From Candidatus Dormiibacterota bacterium (GTDB taxonomy: Bacteria; Chloroflexota; Dormibacteria; Dormibacterales; Dormibacteraceae): a stretch of 17,802 nt of DNA. The stretch spans positions 10,581 to 28,382 of the forward strand of contig PLYD01000122.1 of the NCBI GenBank assembly GCA_003151665.1, in the 5' to 3' direction. The notes beneath the pieces were generated by a model. The model was not told the origin of the DNA. It did not search any database and saw only the letters and a program-made list of their open reading frames with translations. The translations under genes and the position numbers were made by a program. Position 1 is the first letter of the stretch, and every line of letters begins with the position of its first letter. Of this stretch, positions 1-8,055 are shown piece by piece.

Positions 1-306
1 TGGCTTTACCCCGAGACGATCATCCTTTTCGCTGCGGTCATCGTCGGCGGGCGCGGCAACAATGTCGGCGCGATGCTCGGGGCCCTGCTCGTGCCCGTGG
101 GTTTCTTCGAGGTGACGCGGCTGATACCCCCTACGATCGGCGGCTGGGTTCCGCCGCCCAATCTGATCCCGGCCATGGAGTGGGTGGCGATCGGCCTGCT
201 CATCATCGGGTTCCTCTGGTTCAGGCCTGAAGGCGTGAGGCCGGAGCCGAGGCGCGTCTTCGAAGGAGCACCGGTCACCGAGGACCTGAGCAGTGTCATC
301 AGCTAA
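1..306 (+). CDS. livM: LivM-type branched-chain amino acid ABC transporter permease, C-terminal end (5' end outside window)
   Basis: The reading frame is open from the first base and ends with TAA at 304-306, giving about 101 residues with no start inside the window. It begins in a hydrophobic helix followed by GGRGNNVGAMLGALLVP, which matches the conserved Gly-rich cytoplasmic loop near the C-terminus of LivM/BPD_transp_2 permeases. A last membrane segment (about residues 60-75) is followed by FRPEGV, the family's usual ending. LivM forms half of the membrane channel of the high-affinity Leu/Ile/Val-type importer. LivG starts inside its last codons and livF follows, so this is the permease end of a liv operon; livH and the binding protein would lie upstream. 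The true substrate may not be a branched-chain amino acid, because this family also takes amides, urea and aromatic acids. Confidence 0.9.
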   Translation, partial: WLYPETIILFAAVIVGGRGNNVGAMLGALLVPVGFFEVTRLIPPTIGGWVPPPNLIPAMEWVAIGLLIIGFLWFRPEGVRPEPRRVFEGAPVTEDLSSVIS

Positions 307-1063
307 CGGCTCGTTGCTCGTCGCGGAAGACGTGCACAGGCACTTCGAAGGCATGCATGCCGTCGACGGGGTGTCGATCGAGGTTCCCGCTGGAAAGATC
401 ACAGGCCTGATCGGACCGAATGGCGCCGGCAAGTCGACGTTTCTCGCGGTGCTGGCGGGGACCCTGCCCGCCTCCGAAGGCACCATCGTTTATGACGGCC
501 GGGACATCACCCGGATGCCGGCTTACGAGCGAGCCCGCCGCGGGCTGGTGCGCACTTTCCAGCTGCCTTCCGAGTTCGCTCGGCTGACGGTCCTGGAGAA
601 CCTGTTGGTGGCCGGACCGCACAACCGTGGCGACTCATTGTGGGGTGCGTTGAGGGGCAAGGGTTACTGGATGGCCGATGAGCAGCCTTTGATCGACCAG
701 GCGCGCGGTCTCCTCAAGCGGTTCGGTATGACCGCGAAGGAGTCGGACTACGCAGGCACCATGAGCGGCGGCCAGAAGCGGCTGATCGAGATCATGCGCG
801 CGCTGATGTTGAAGCCCAGGGTCCTGTTGCTGGACGAGCCGATGTCCGGCGTTCACCCATCGATCGTGGAGGAGATCCAGCACTACCTCCAGGAGCTGCG
901 TGGGGAAGGCTTGACGATTCTGATGGTCGAGCACGAGCTGCACCTGGTGGAGCGGCTCTGCGACACGGTCGTCGTGATGGCGCAGGGAAAGGTGATTGGC
1001 AGCGGAACCATGGCCACCCTCCGACAGCAGAAAGAGATTGTTGACGCTTACCTCGTTGGATAA
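293..1063 (+). CDS. livG: LivG-type ABC transporter ATP-binding protein
   Basis: This 256-residue protein is one of two ATPases that drive branched-chain-amino-acid-type import at the inner face of the membrane. Walker A is GPNGAGKST (residues 41-49), the Q-loop Gln is about residue 90 in VRTFQ, the ABC signature is MSGGQ (157-161), Walker B is LLLDE (178-182) and the H-loop His is 214 in VEHEL. The C-terminal GTMATLRQQKEIVDAYLVG matches the BCA_ABC_TP_C tail that typifies LivG. The start is GTG at 293, overlapping the livM stop by 14 bases, with GAGG at 280-283 as a plausible ribosome site. All catalytic motifs are intact and the length is normal for LivG (about 255 residues). Confidence 0.95.
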   Translation: MSSANGSLLVAEDVHRHFEGMHAVDGVSIEVPAGKITGLIGPNGAGKSTFLAVLAGTLPASEGTIVYDGRDITRMPAYERARRGLVRTFQLPSEFARLTVLENLLVAGPHNRGDSLWGALRGKGYWMADEQPLIDQARGLLKRFGMTAKESDYAGTMSGGQKRLIEIMRALMLKPRVLLLDEPMSGVHPSIVEEIQHYLQELRGEGLTILMVEHELHLVERLCDTVVVMAQGKVIGSGTMATLRQQKEIVDAYLVG

Positions 1064-1820
1064 GCAGCCCCGGTCCGCCGACCGACCTGCGCCGCTCCTT
1101 CGCGCTGAAGGGATCACCTCTGGCTACGGCGGCGTGCCCGTCGTCCGCGACGTGAGCATCTCGGTGGGCAAGGGCGAGATCGTCGCGGTCATCGGACCTA
1201 ACGGCGCCGGCAAGAGCACGATGCTCAAGAGCCTCGTAGGAATTCTGAAGGTGAGCGGGGGAAAGATCCTGCTCGGCGCCGACGATGTCACCGGCCATCC
1301 ACCAGAAGACCTGGCCAAGCGCGGCGTCGGTTACGTGCCGCAGGTGCAGGACATCTTCGAGCCTCTCTCGGTCAGGGAGAACCTTGAGATGGGTGGTTAC
1401 CTGCTCAAGGACTCAGCGATCGAAGGGCGGATAAAAGATGTCTGCGACGTCTTTCCGCTGCTGGCGCCGATGATGCGGCGGCGTGCGGACAAGCTCAGCG
1501 GCGGCGAACGAAAGATGCTCGCGATCGGCCGAGTGCTGATGCTCGATCCGTCAGTGCTGCTCCTCGACGAGCCGACCGCCAACCTCGCGCCCATCCTCGC
1601 GGACGCCGTCCTTCGCGAGCAGGTGCGCCGGCTGGCTGATGCGGGCAAGGCTGTGCTGCTGATCGAGCAGAGGGCCCGCGCCGCCATGCAGATCGCGGAC
1701 TGGACAGTCGTTCTCGTTTCCGGGCAGACCCGCTTGGAGGGCCGCCCCAAAGATCTCCTCGAACGCTCTGACTTCGAGGCCCTTTTTCTAGGAGCCGGAC
1801 CCCCGGTTCAGGAGGATTGA
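1041..1820 (+). CDS. livF: LivF-type ABC transporter ATP-binding protein
   Basis: This is the second ATPase of the importer, about 259 residues from TTG 1041. Walker A is GPNGAGKST (52-60), the Q-loop is YVPQ (Gln 101), the signature is LSGGE (152-156) and Walker B is LLLDE (173-177). The H-loop position reads LLIEQRARAA, so it has Gln instead of His; this is usual for LivF (VEQN type) and separates it from LivG. The start is uncertain. The frame is open upstream to a TTG at 996, but that would overlap livG by 68 bases. TTG 1041 has the purine-rich AGAAAGAG just upstream and overlaps livG by 23 bases; TTG 1038 and TTG 1056 are alternatives. The conserved domain begins at LLRAEGITSGYG (residue 19), so any of these gives a complete protein. 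Confidence 0.93.
   Translation: MTLTSLDKQPRSADRPAPLLRAEGITSGYGGVPVVRDVSISVGKGEIVAVIGPNGAGKSTMLKSLVGILKVSGGKILLGADDVTGHPPEDLAKRGVGYVPQVQDIFEPLSVRENLEMGGYLLKDSAIEGRIKDVCDVFPLLAPMMRRRADKLSGGERKMLAIGRVLMLDPSVLLLDEPTANLAPILADAVLREQVRRLADAGKAVLLIEQRARAAMQIADWTVVLVSGQTRLEGRPKDLLERSDFEALFLGAGPPVQED
1810..1815 (+). promoter_or_regulatory. Strong Shine-Dalgarno site for the FAH-family gene
   Basis: AGGAGG lies inside the last codons of livF, 9 bases before the ATG at 1825. It is one of only two perfect SD cores in the window; the other precedes the MmsA gene. It fixes the start of the FAH-family gene and indicates efficient independent translation initiation at the end of the liv operon. Confidence 0.8.
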
Positions 1821-1824
1821 CCGC

Positions 1825-2757
1825 ATGCGTCTTTTAATGTTCCAGCACGGAAGCGGCCGCAGGCTTGGAGTCCTGGCCGGCGGTCGAGCCGAAACCGTCA
1901 TCGATCTCAGGGAGCTCGCCGCCGCCACCGGCTCCACGCCGCCGCCGGCGGACATCATGGCGCTGATCGACGCCGGTGATGCGGGCCTGGCTTCGGTCAA
2001 GCAGCTGGTCGCGAAGCTGAAGCCGTCAGCTGTCGCTCCGATCACGCATCCGCTCGTCGACGTCAGGCTGCTCGCGCCTCTCGACCCGCCGAGGGGAAAC
2101 GTGATCGCCATCGGACGCAATTACGCCAAGCACGCCGCGGAGACCGCCGCCAAGGGCGAGAAGCCCAAACCGCCGACGGTTTTTTCCAAGGCGATTACCT
2201 CCATCACTGGACCGTATGACGACATTCCCATCGACCCCGGAGTCAGCGAGGAGATCGATTGGGAGGTCGAGCTTGGAGTGGTCATCGGCAAGGCCGGCGT
2301 CAACATCACCAAGGAGGACGCGCTGGAGCACGTCTTCGGCTACACGGTGATCAACGACGTCACAGCTCGCGACATTCAGAGCGACTGGGGCGGCCAGTAT
2401 TTCAAGGGCAAGAGCCTCGACGCGTCGTGTCCGAGCGGGCCTTGGGTGGTCACACCTGACGAGGTTGAGGATCCCCAGGCGTTGAGCCTGCGCCTTACCG
2501 TCAACGGGACCCTCAAGCAGGACGGCACCACCTCCGAGATGATCCACCCGGTGGACTCCATCATCTCGTGGGTCTCAGTCGGCATGACGCTCCTGCCGGG
2601 GATGATGATCGCGACGGGCACCCCTGACGGGGTCGGCTTCGCGCGCAAGCCGCCTGAGTTCATCCATGTCGGCGACGTGGTCGAGGCGGAGGTCGAAGGC
2701 ATCGGCACGCTGCGAAACAAGTTCGTGGCGGCGCGGCACCCGCGAAGAATCGACTAG
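1825..2757 (+). CDS. Fumarylacetoacetate hydrolase (FAH) family protein
   Basis: This 310-residue enzyme has the FAH C-terminal fold. The N-terminal part (1-80) is the variable cap of the hydratase/isomerase subgroup. The core starts at VIAIGRNYAKHA (93-104). Metal ligands expected from the family are Glu147 and Glu149 in DWEVELG and Asp178 in INDVTARD; GKSLDASCPSGPW (195-207) and GTPDGV (265-270) are further hallmarks. Known members cleave or isomerise 2-oxo acids: acylpyruvases, 2-hydroxyhepta-2,4-diene-1,7-dioate isomerase, 2-keto-3-deoxy-L-fuconate hydrolase, oxaloacetate decarboxylase. The exact substrate is not readable. The gene follows livF by 4 bases and has its own strong SD, so it is probably in the transporter operon, which suggests the imported compound is degraded through a 2-oxo acid. 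Its stop overlaps the stop of the convergent gene. Confidence 0.93.
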   Translation: MRLLMFQHGSGRRLGVLAGGRAETVIDLRELAAATGSTPPPADIMALIDAGDAGLASVKQLVAKLKPSAVAPITHPLVDVRLLAPLDPPRGNVIAIGRNYAKHAAETAAKGEKPKPPTVFSKAITSITGPYDDIPIDPGVSEEIDWEVELGVVIGKAGVNITKEDALEHVFGYTVINDVTARDIQSDWGGQYFKGKSLDASCPSGPWVVTPDEVEDPQALSLRLTVNGTLKQDGTTSEMIHPVDSIISWVSVGMTLLPGMMIATGTPDGVGFARKPPEFIHVGDVVEAEVEGIGTLRNKFVAARHPRRID

Positions 2758-3713
2758 GACGCGCCGGCTCGCGTCCTTTCGTCCAGGAGCTTGACCAGCC
2801 GGTAGACGACGCTCAACGAGGGCACCGGGACTCCGGCGCTGCCGGCGAGCTCGACCACGGCGCCCACCAGGGCGTCGACCTCGAGAGGACGGCCCGCTTC
2901 CAGGTCCTGCAGCATCGAGGTCTTGTGCTGGCCGGTCGCGGCCGCGCCGGCCATCCGCTTTTCAATGGTCAGCGGCACCTCGACACCCAGCGCCGTCGCC
3001 ACTGCGTCCACCTCCTCCATCAACGCCCGGACGAGGTCGCGCGTGATCGGTGAGGTCACCATATCCGCGAGCGACGCACGGGTCAGGGCGCTGACCGGGT
3101 TGAGGGTCGCGTTGCCGAGAAGCTTCAGCCAGATCTCGTTTCGTATCCGCAATTGCACCGGGGCTTTCAGGCCGGCCTTGACCAGCATCGAGGAGATCGC
3201 CTGGACCCGCTCGCTCTTCGAGCCGTCGGGCTCGCCGAGGGTGAACCGGTTGCCTTCGAGGTGCTCGATCACGCCCGGCTCGACCACCTGGGCAGCCGGG
3301 TAAGCGATGCACCCGACCACCTTGCTGTACGGGATGCTTCGCGCGATGACCCCGCCCGGATCGACCGCTTCCAGGTGGCGGTCCTCGAAGTACCACCATG
3401 GAATGCCGTTCTGCGCGCCGACGATGCACGCGCCGTCCGCGAGGTTCGCCCCAATCGTCTCCGCCACCACGGGAATCGAATGGGCCTTCAACGTGAGAAA
3501 CACGACCTCCGCACGGTTGATCGCTCTCATGTCGTTGGTGCACTCGGGCCCGGCCGTGAACTCCTTGCCAGCGCTTCGCACACTCACGCCGTGGCTCCGC
3601 ATCGCAGCAAGATGCGGCCCGCGTGCGATCAGGATCACGTCTTCACCGCTGCGAGAGAGGTAGGCGCCAAGCAGGCCACCTATCGCTCCCGCTCCGACGA
3701 TGGCCACGCTCAC
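2754..3713 (-). CDS. 2-dehydropantoate 2-reductase (ApbA/PanE) family protein
   Basis: From GTG 3713 the protein has 319 residues and begins MSVAIVGAGAIGG, so the NADP-binding Gly motif (G7-A-G-A-I-G12) sits at the very N-terminus, as in the family. The frame is open upstream to GTG 3749, but that would overlap the preceding ligase gene and displace the Rossmann motif. Other marks are FLTLKAH (about 72-78), QNGIPWW (about 101-107), the catalytic-lysine segment WLKLLGNATLNP with Lys197 and Asn201, and MLQDLEAGRPLEVDAL near residues 267-282 containing the family's conserved Glu278. The reference reaction is ketopantoate to pantoate for CoA synthesis. Many catabolic operons carry paralogues acting on other 2-oxo acids, and nothing here shows pantothenate genes. 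It lies 4 bases after the acyl-CoA ligase stop, so the two are co-transcribed. Confidence 0.9.
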   Translation of the reverse strand: MSVAIVGAGAIGGLLGAYLSRSGEDVILIARGPHLAAMRSHGVSVRSAGKEFTAGPECTNDMRAINRAEVVFLTLKAHSIPVVAETIGANLADGACIVGAQNGIPWWYFEDRHLEAVDPGGVIARSIPYSKVVGCIAYPAAQVVEPGVIEHLEGNRFTLGEPDGSKSERVQAISSMLVKAGLKAPVQLRIRNEIWLKLLGNATLNPVSALTRASLADMVTSPITRDLVRALMEEVDAVATALGVEVPLTIEKRMAGAAATGQHKTSMLQDLEAGRPLEVDALVGAVVELAGSAGVPVPSLSVVYRLVKLLDERTRAGAS

Positions 3714-3717
3714 GGCG

Positions 3718-5217
3718 TCATTTCGGATTGAAAGCCGCGGCGACCGCACGGCGCTGGATCTTTCCCGTCGCGGTGGTGGGGATCTTGTCGACGATGTAGA
3801 GCTTCCTGGGCACTTTGTAATCGGCCAGGCGCTCGCGCGCGAAAGCGATCAGCTCCTTCTCGGCCACCGGCTCCTTGAGCACCACGGCGGCGACCACCTC
3901 CTCGCCCCAGGCCGGGTGTGGCGAACCGAACGCGACGGCCTCACTGACAGCGGGGTGCTGCATGAGGACGTCATCGATCTCACGGGGCGCAATCTTTTCG
4001 CCTCCGCGGTTGATCATCTCCTTGAGCCGCCCGATCAGCGAGAGGTAGCCGTCGGCGTCCATCGTGCCCTGGTCGCCGGTGCGAAACCAGCCGTCGACGA
4101 ATGACGTGGCGTTGGCTTCCGGGTTGTTCGAGTAGCCGTCGATTACGTTTGGGCCCCGGATCACGACTTCTCCAACACTGCCTTCGGGGAGCAGCTCCCC
4201 GGCGTCGGTCATGATGCCGATTCGCACCCCCGTCCCTGTACCCACCGTTCCCGGCCGTCGAGCGGCCGGCGGCAGCGGGTTGGAGGCCATCTGGTGTGAG
4301 GCCTCGGTCATGCCGTAGGCCTCCACCACCGGCGCCCCGAACCTCGATTCGAGTTGGGCCATGGTCTCGGGCGAGAGGGCGGACGAGCTCGAGCGAATGA
4401 ACCGCAGCCCGTCGGCGCCGAGCGGCCTCTCGCCGCGGTTGCGCATGAGCAACATCTGATGCATCGTCGGGACCGCCGAGTACCAGGTTGCGTGGTGGTC
4501 GTGGAGGGCCGCCCAGAACGTCATAGGGTCGAACTTCGGTGGCACGACGACAAGACCGCCGGAGCGGAAGGTGGCCATCGTCGAGGCCATGAGGCCATGG
4601 ATGTGGAACAGCGGCATGACGCACAGGGCAACATCGCTTGGCTCCAGGCTGTACGTGGACGCGATGTTCCCGGCCGACGCGACAAGGTTGCGATGCCGGA
4701 GGGGTACCAGCTTGGGGCGGCTGGTGGTGCCGCTGGTGTGCAGGACCAGCGCCACGTCGTCGTCCCCAGGTGCGCCGGCCCTCCTGGATCGGTCGCGCGG
4801 CGCATCGCTCTCCATGGCCAGCCCGCCATGGCTGTCCATCTGAGCTTCCACAAGGCTGACACCCGAGGGCATGGCGCGGCGCGCGGCTTCGCCCTGGCCG
4901 GGTGGGACGACGAGAACACGCGCGGCGGTGTCCTGCAGGTAGAAGCGGAACTCGTCCTCTTTATATGCGGCGTTCAGTGGAGCGGCTGCGCCCACAGTGG
5001 CAGCCGCCAGAAACAGCACTATCGCCTCGGCACTGTTTGGCAGCACCAGCGCCACCCTGTCCTCGCGGCCCACGCCGAGCTGGGCCAGGTGGTCGGCGGC
5101 GGCGGCGACCTGCTCCCGTAGCTCGTGGTACGTCAGGCGGACCCGGCCAGGCACGGCGATGGCGGGGTCGGACGCCGCGCCATGCTGCAGCACGTCGAGC
5201 AGTGTGTGGCCGGCCAT
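3718..5217 (-). CDS. AMP-dependent acyl-CoA ligase, oxalyl-CoA synthetase-like
   Basis: This 499-residue ANL-family adenylate-forming enzyme is complete. The P-loop LHTSGTTSRPK is at 159-169, the A5 motif EAYGMTEASH at about 299-308, A7 WFRTGD at 377-382, the hinge GRLKEMINRGGEKI at about 396-409, and the A10 catalytic Lys486 lies in TTATGKIQR. Several stretches resemble the oxalyl-CoA synthetase branch (plant AAE3, yeast Pcs60): LNAAYKEDEFRFYL, FHIHGLMAS, MTFWAALHDHHATWYSAVPT and EASHQMASNPLPP. That assignment is by memory of the family and needs a tree. ATG 5217 is preferred because AGGA on the minus strand lies 9 bases upstream; GTG 5223, two codons earlier, is possible. It follows the phosphatase gene by about 11 bases. 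Confidence 0.92.
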   Translation of the reverse strand: MAGHTLLDVLQHGAASDPAIAVPGRVRLTYHELREQVAAAADHLAQLGVGREDRVALVLPNSAEAIVLFLAAATVGAAAPLNAAYKEDEFRFYLQDTAARVLVVPPGQGEAARRAMPSGVSLVEAQMDSHGGLAMESDAPRDRSRRAGAPGDDDVALVLHTSGTTSRPKLVPLRHRNLVASAGNIASTYSLEPSDVALCVMPLFHIHGLMASTMATFRSGGLVVVPPKFDPMTFWAALHDHHATWYSAVPTMHQMLLMRNRGERPLGADGLRFIRSSSSALSPETMAQLESRFGAPVVEAYGMTEASHQMASNPLPPAARRPGTVGTGTGVRIGIMTDAGELLPEGSVGEVVIRGPNVIDGYSNNPEANATSFVDGWFRTGDQGTMDADGYLSLIGRLKEMINRGGEKIAPREIDDVLMQHPAVSEAVAFGSPHPAWGEEVVAAVVLKEPVAEKELIAFARERLADYKVPRKLYIVDKIPTTATGKIQRRAVAAAFNPK

Positions 5218-5228
5218 CGTCACTAATC

Positions 5229-6674
5229 CTACTTTTCGGCCATCCGCAAGCTGTCCCGGAGCCGGCTCAGGATCGGGTGCAGCTCGTGCGCGCCTTGCAC
5301 GGCGCTGGTGTCGAGCCCCCAGGCGCGCTTGGCGAGGACGAACGGGTGAGCCTGCTCGCCGCCGATGGAGCCATGGCCCCCTGCCTGGTTCTCGAAGTTG
5401 ACCTGCCGGCCCTGCTTGAACGCCCCGAATACCACGAGGTCGCCCGACATGTGAAAGGAGTTCAAACGTGAGAGCTGTCGGAGCAGGATGTCGGGGTCGT
5501 CGTAGGGCGCCAGCGCCGGTTTGATGGCGTCCCCGCGCAACTCCTGGCCACCGGTCAGAAACACATCCGAGTCACCGTCGCGCGCCATCACAAGCGCGAC
5601 GCCATCGATCGCCGCGATGTTTGCCGCGAGGCCCGGAAATTGTGCCGTCAGCTCGGAGTACGTGAGGCGCTTGGCCCGATCGGCGAAGTAAAGATGCGAC
5701 AGGCCGCCCGAGTTCGTGATGTTGACGCGGCCCGTTGCCCGCTCCTCGGATGGACCGAAAGCCTTGCCTTTCATCTCCTGGACGCGGTACCCAGGCAGCC
5801 AGCCCGCAACGAGCTCGCCGAACGCCACTCTGCTGATGCGGCTGAAAGGAACGGTGTCGATCTGGCCATGATCCGAGAGTACGACGAGCTCATATCGGTC
5901 CTGGCGAGCCCTGGCGATCTTCCTGATCGTGTCATCGACGTGCCGGAGGATTCGCATCGCGTAAGGGTCGTCAGGCCCAAACGCGTGGCCGGTCTCATCG
6001 AATGCATAGAAGCCCGCATAGATCGGGGAGTAACCCTCGCGCATCGCCCTGGTGACGGCGTGACGCGTGACATGGTGGACGAACATCTCCTCCAGCACAT
6101 CGGTCACCGCATAGGTCCCCGCGGCGATCCTGCCACTGAGCCGATCGCGGCTGTAGGCAAGCGCGGTCTGGGCGATCGAGTCGAGCCCGTGCCACACGAG
6201 GTCCAAAAGGTTGAGCGGGTTGGCGAGGTAGGGCAGAACGACACGCCACGCGGACCGAGATCCCGCTTCCTGCCCCGAGTACCGCCTGTCCTGGTAGGCG
6301 ATGCCAAACGTTTCGGCGGCGCCGGCCGGGTAGCAGGCGGCGATGGCCGCTCCGTCCTGCGTCAGGGGGTGGCAGCCCTGGAAGTACTTGCCGGCAACCT
6401 TCTTGAACGTCGAGCCCGCGCCGAACTGCACGAGCAACTGCTGCTCCCGGTCCCACCAACGAAAGCTCGGAATCTCCGAGTTGTCGCCATAGAGGATGCC
6501 CGCCTGGACGAATGGCGTCGTCGACGGGATGCCGCACTGATAGCGATGCACCTCGTAGCCTTCAGTCTCCATCAGGCTCTTCGTGAAGGGCATGTCGCCT
6601 TCGCGCAACGCCTCCTCGAGGGAGTCGGCGCCCAGGCCGTCGACGTGGATGACGACGAGCCCGCGGCCGGCCAC
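5229..6674 (-). CDS. Alkaline phosphatase superfamily protein (type I phosphodiesterase/nucleotide pyrophosphatase-like)
   Basis: From GTG 6674 this is a 481-residue protein starting MAGRGLVVIHVDGLGAD. It carries a full two-metal site of the superfamily: Asp12 (HVDGLG), nucleophile Thr52 or Thr53 in GIPSTTPFVQAGILYG, Asp226 and His230 in AFDETGHAFGP, Asp268 and His269 in VLSDHGQ, and His434 in GGHGSIGG. There is no signal peptide, so it should act in the cytosol, unlike classical secreted phosphatases. Substrate is not readable; relatives hydrolyse phosphodiesters, nucleotides, phospholipid headgroups or phosphonates. The frame is open 70 codons further upstream, but that part is antisense-like sequence inside the preceding gene. 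The start GTG shares its first base with that gene's TAG stop (TAGTG), indicating coupled translation. Confidence 0.9.
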   Translation of the reverse strand: MAGRGLVVIHVDGLGADSLEEALREGDMPFTKSLMETEGYEVHRYQCGIPSTTPFVQAGILYGDNSEIPSFRWWDREQQLLVQFGAGSTFKKVAGKYFQGCHPLTQDGAAIAACYPAGAAETFGIAYQDRRYSGQEAGSRSAWRVVLPYLANPLNLLDLVWHGLDSIAQTALAYSRDRLSGRIAAGTYAVTDVLEEMFVHHVTRHAVTRAMREGYSPIYAGFYAFDETGHAFGPDDPYAMRILRHVDDTIRKIARARQDRYELVVLSDHGQIDTVPFSRISRVAFGELVAGWLPGYRVQEMKGKAFGPSEERATGRVNITNSGGLSHLYFADRAKRLTYSELTAQFPGLAANIAAIDGVALVMARDGDSDVFLTGGQELRGDAIKPALAPYDDPDILLRQLSRLNSFHMSGDLVVFGAFKQGRQVNFENQAGGHGSIGGEQAHPFVLAKRAWGLDTSAVQGAHELHPILSRLRDSLRMAEK

Positions 6675-7420
6675 TAGACAGGAGCCGCCGGGAGTTCGAT
6701 ATCCGCGAACACCGGTAGGTGGTCGGATCCACGCACGTTCAACGCCCAGGCGCGATGGCGGTAAGGCGTTTCGGCCTTCATGTAAATCGCATCCAGCTTC
6801 TGCGCGGTCCAGTGGGTGCGCCGTACCAGCCTGGTCAGCTCCACCAGCTCCGCCGACTTGGCCGCTGCCCGAATGCGCCGCCACATCTGCAGTCGGGGCA
6901 TCCCGAACGTGTTCAGGTCTCCCGACACCAGGGTGAGCGGCACGGCCGGCCGTGCGTGCATGTCGGCGACGACGGCGCCGAACTGTTCGAGCTTGTGAGT
7001 GAACCCAATCACGTCCAGATGCACTACGTAAACGCGCATGGTCGCCGATTCGGCGCGTAGCGCAATGCGCCTCTGCGGCGGGATGGCCCGGAGCAGCGTT
7101 CGCTCGGCGCGCGTCATCCGCACGGCGCCGCCGCCAGTCAGGGCCACCACCTCGGGGGCGCTCGGCTCAAACGCCCCGGGGCGCCAGATCAGGGCATTGC
7201 CCTGGTCCCGCCCGCGGAGCATCTGGGCGGTGGTCTGAAAGAATCGAAACTCGGGCCCAAGCGCTTCGGCGATCGCCTCGGCGTCTGGTCGGCCGTCGTG
7301 GATCGAAGCCTCCTGCAGCGCGATCAGGTCAGCCTCAGAAAAGTCGGGATGGCTGCCGACCGCATCGAGGACCGCCTCGAGCCGAAGCCCCATCTGGATG
7401 TTCCAGGTGCAGATGCGCAT
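6674..7420 (-). CDS. Endonuclease/exonuclease/phosphatase (EEP, DNase I-like) family hydrolase
   Basis: This 248-residue protein has the EEP fold motifs in order: TWNIQ with Asn7, LIALQE with metal-binding Glu37, VVHLDVIGF with His134, VSGDLNT with Asp168 and Asn170, and the C-terminal GSDHLPVFADI with Asp233 and His234. All catalytic positions are present. Family members include DNase I-like nucleases, exonuclease III, inositol phosphatases and sphingomyelinases; the sequence does not decide between these. There is no signal peptide. The start is ATG 7420, with GGGA about 10 bases upstream on the minus strand. The gene is directly coupled by TAGTG to the alkaline-phosphatase-superfamily gene, so two different phosphoester hydrolases are made together, suggesting sequential cleavage of one phosphodiester substrate. 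Confidence 0.9.
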   Translation of the reverse strand: MRICTWNIQMGLRLEAVLDAVGSHPDFSEADLIALQEASIHDGRPDAEAIAEALGPEFRFFQTTAQMLRGRDQGNALIWRPGAFEPSAPEVVALTGGGAVRMTRAERTLLRAIPPQRRIALRAESATMRVYVVHLDVIGFTHKLEQFGAVVADMHARPAVPLTLVSGDLNTFGMPRLQMWRRIRAAAKSAELVELTRLVRRTHWTAQKLDAIYMKAETPYRHRAWALNVRGSDHLPVFADIELPAAPV

Positions 7421-7474
7421 GTGTGCAGCATCCCAGCAAGGACCTGCGGTCTGCCTTCCACCAGCGTGGGCCGC

Positions 7475-8055
7475 CTAGATCCAGCCGCGTCGCCTGAAGT
7501 AGTAGAGCTGAATCAGCACCGACGCGACCATCGTGCCGGCCCCAATGAAGAAGGCCTTGAAGGGTGTCTCGAGTATCGAGGTGAGAAACAGGAAGTTCAT
7601 GCCGTAGAAGCCGGTCAGGAACGAGATCGGCAGGAAGATGCTCGCGATGACCGTGAGGGTCTTCATCGTGTTGTTCAAGCGGTTGGAGACGGTGGACAGG
7701 TAACGTCCATGGCGCCGGTGAGCAGGTCGCGCAGGGAATCGACTGTCTCGTATTGACGGATCAGGTGGTCGTGGACGTCGCGCCAATAAAGCGTCAGCTC
7801 GTCGCCATGGATGTCCATCGAATGAGTGATCAGGCGCTGGAAGAGGCCCCGCTGGGCGCCAATGAACTTGCGCAGCTCGATCACCTGGTGCTTGAGCTTG
7901 TAGATGTCGGCCAGTAGCTCCGGCGTTGCCTTGTCCAGGATCTGGTCCTCGAGGCTGTCGATACGATCGTCCAGGGTTTCGAGCAGCGGGAAGAGCGAAT
8001 CGACAAGCTGGTCGATCGAGCGTGTGGCTCCGGCCAACCCGGCCAACCCGGCCAC
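7475..8055 (-). pseudogene. corA: CorA-family Mg2+/Co2+ transporter remnant (5'-truncated and frameshifted)
   Basis: Two minus-strand frames together give the C-terminal part of a CorA protein. The first (GTG 8055 to about 7705) encodes the long stalk helices, including RIDSLEDQILDK, LKHQVIELRKFIGAQRGLFQRL and ETVDSLRDLLTGAMD. The second (about 7702 to 7475) continues YLSTVSNRLNNTMKTLTVIASIFLPISF, then the family signature YGMN, TM2 and the basic end YFRRRGWI. One base is missing between GAC (7705-7707) and TAC (7700-7702). The N-terminal alpha/beta domain of roughly 120-150 residues is also absent: an in-frame stop lies at 8068-8070 and the zinc-finger gene begins just beyond. Repaired length would be about 193 residues against 310-370 normally. 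The frameshift alone could be a sequencing error; the lost N-terminus argues for a real relic. Confidence 0.82.

Noticed and set aside
6675..6884. 70-codon N-terminal extension of the alkaline-phosphatase-superfamily protein
   Set aside because: It lies entirely within the upstream EEP gene, is unlike the family, and the TAGTG coupled start gives the domain directly.
7695..7715. Programmed -1 frameshift in corA
   Set aside because: There is no slippery X-XXY-YYZ heptamer or downstream structure at the switch point, and the gene is also truncated at its 5' end.
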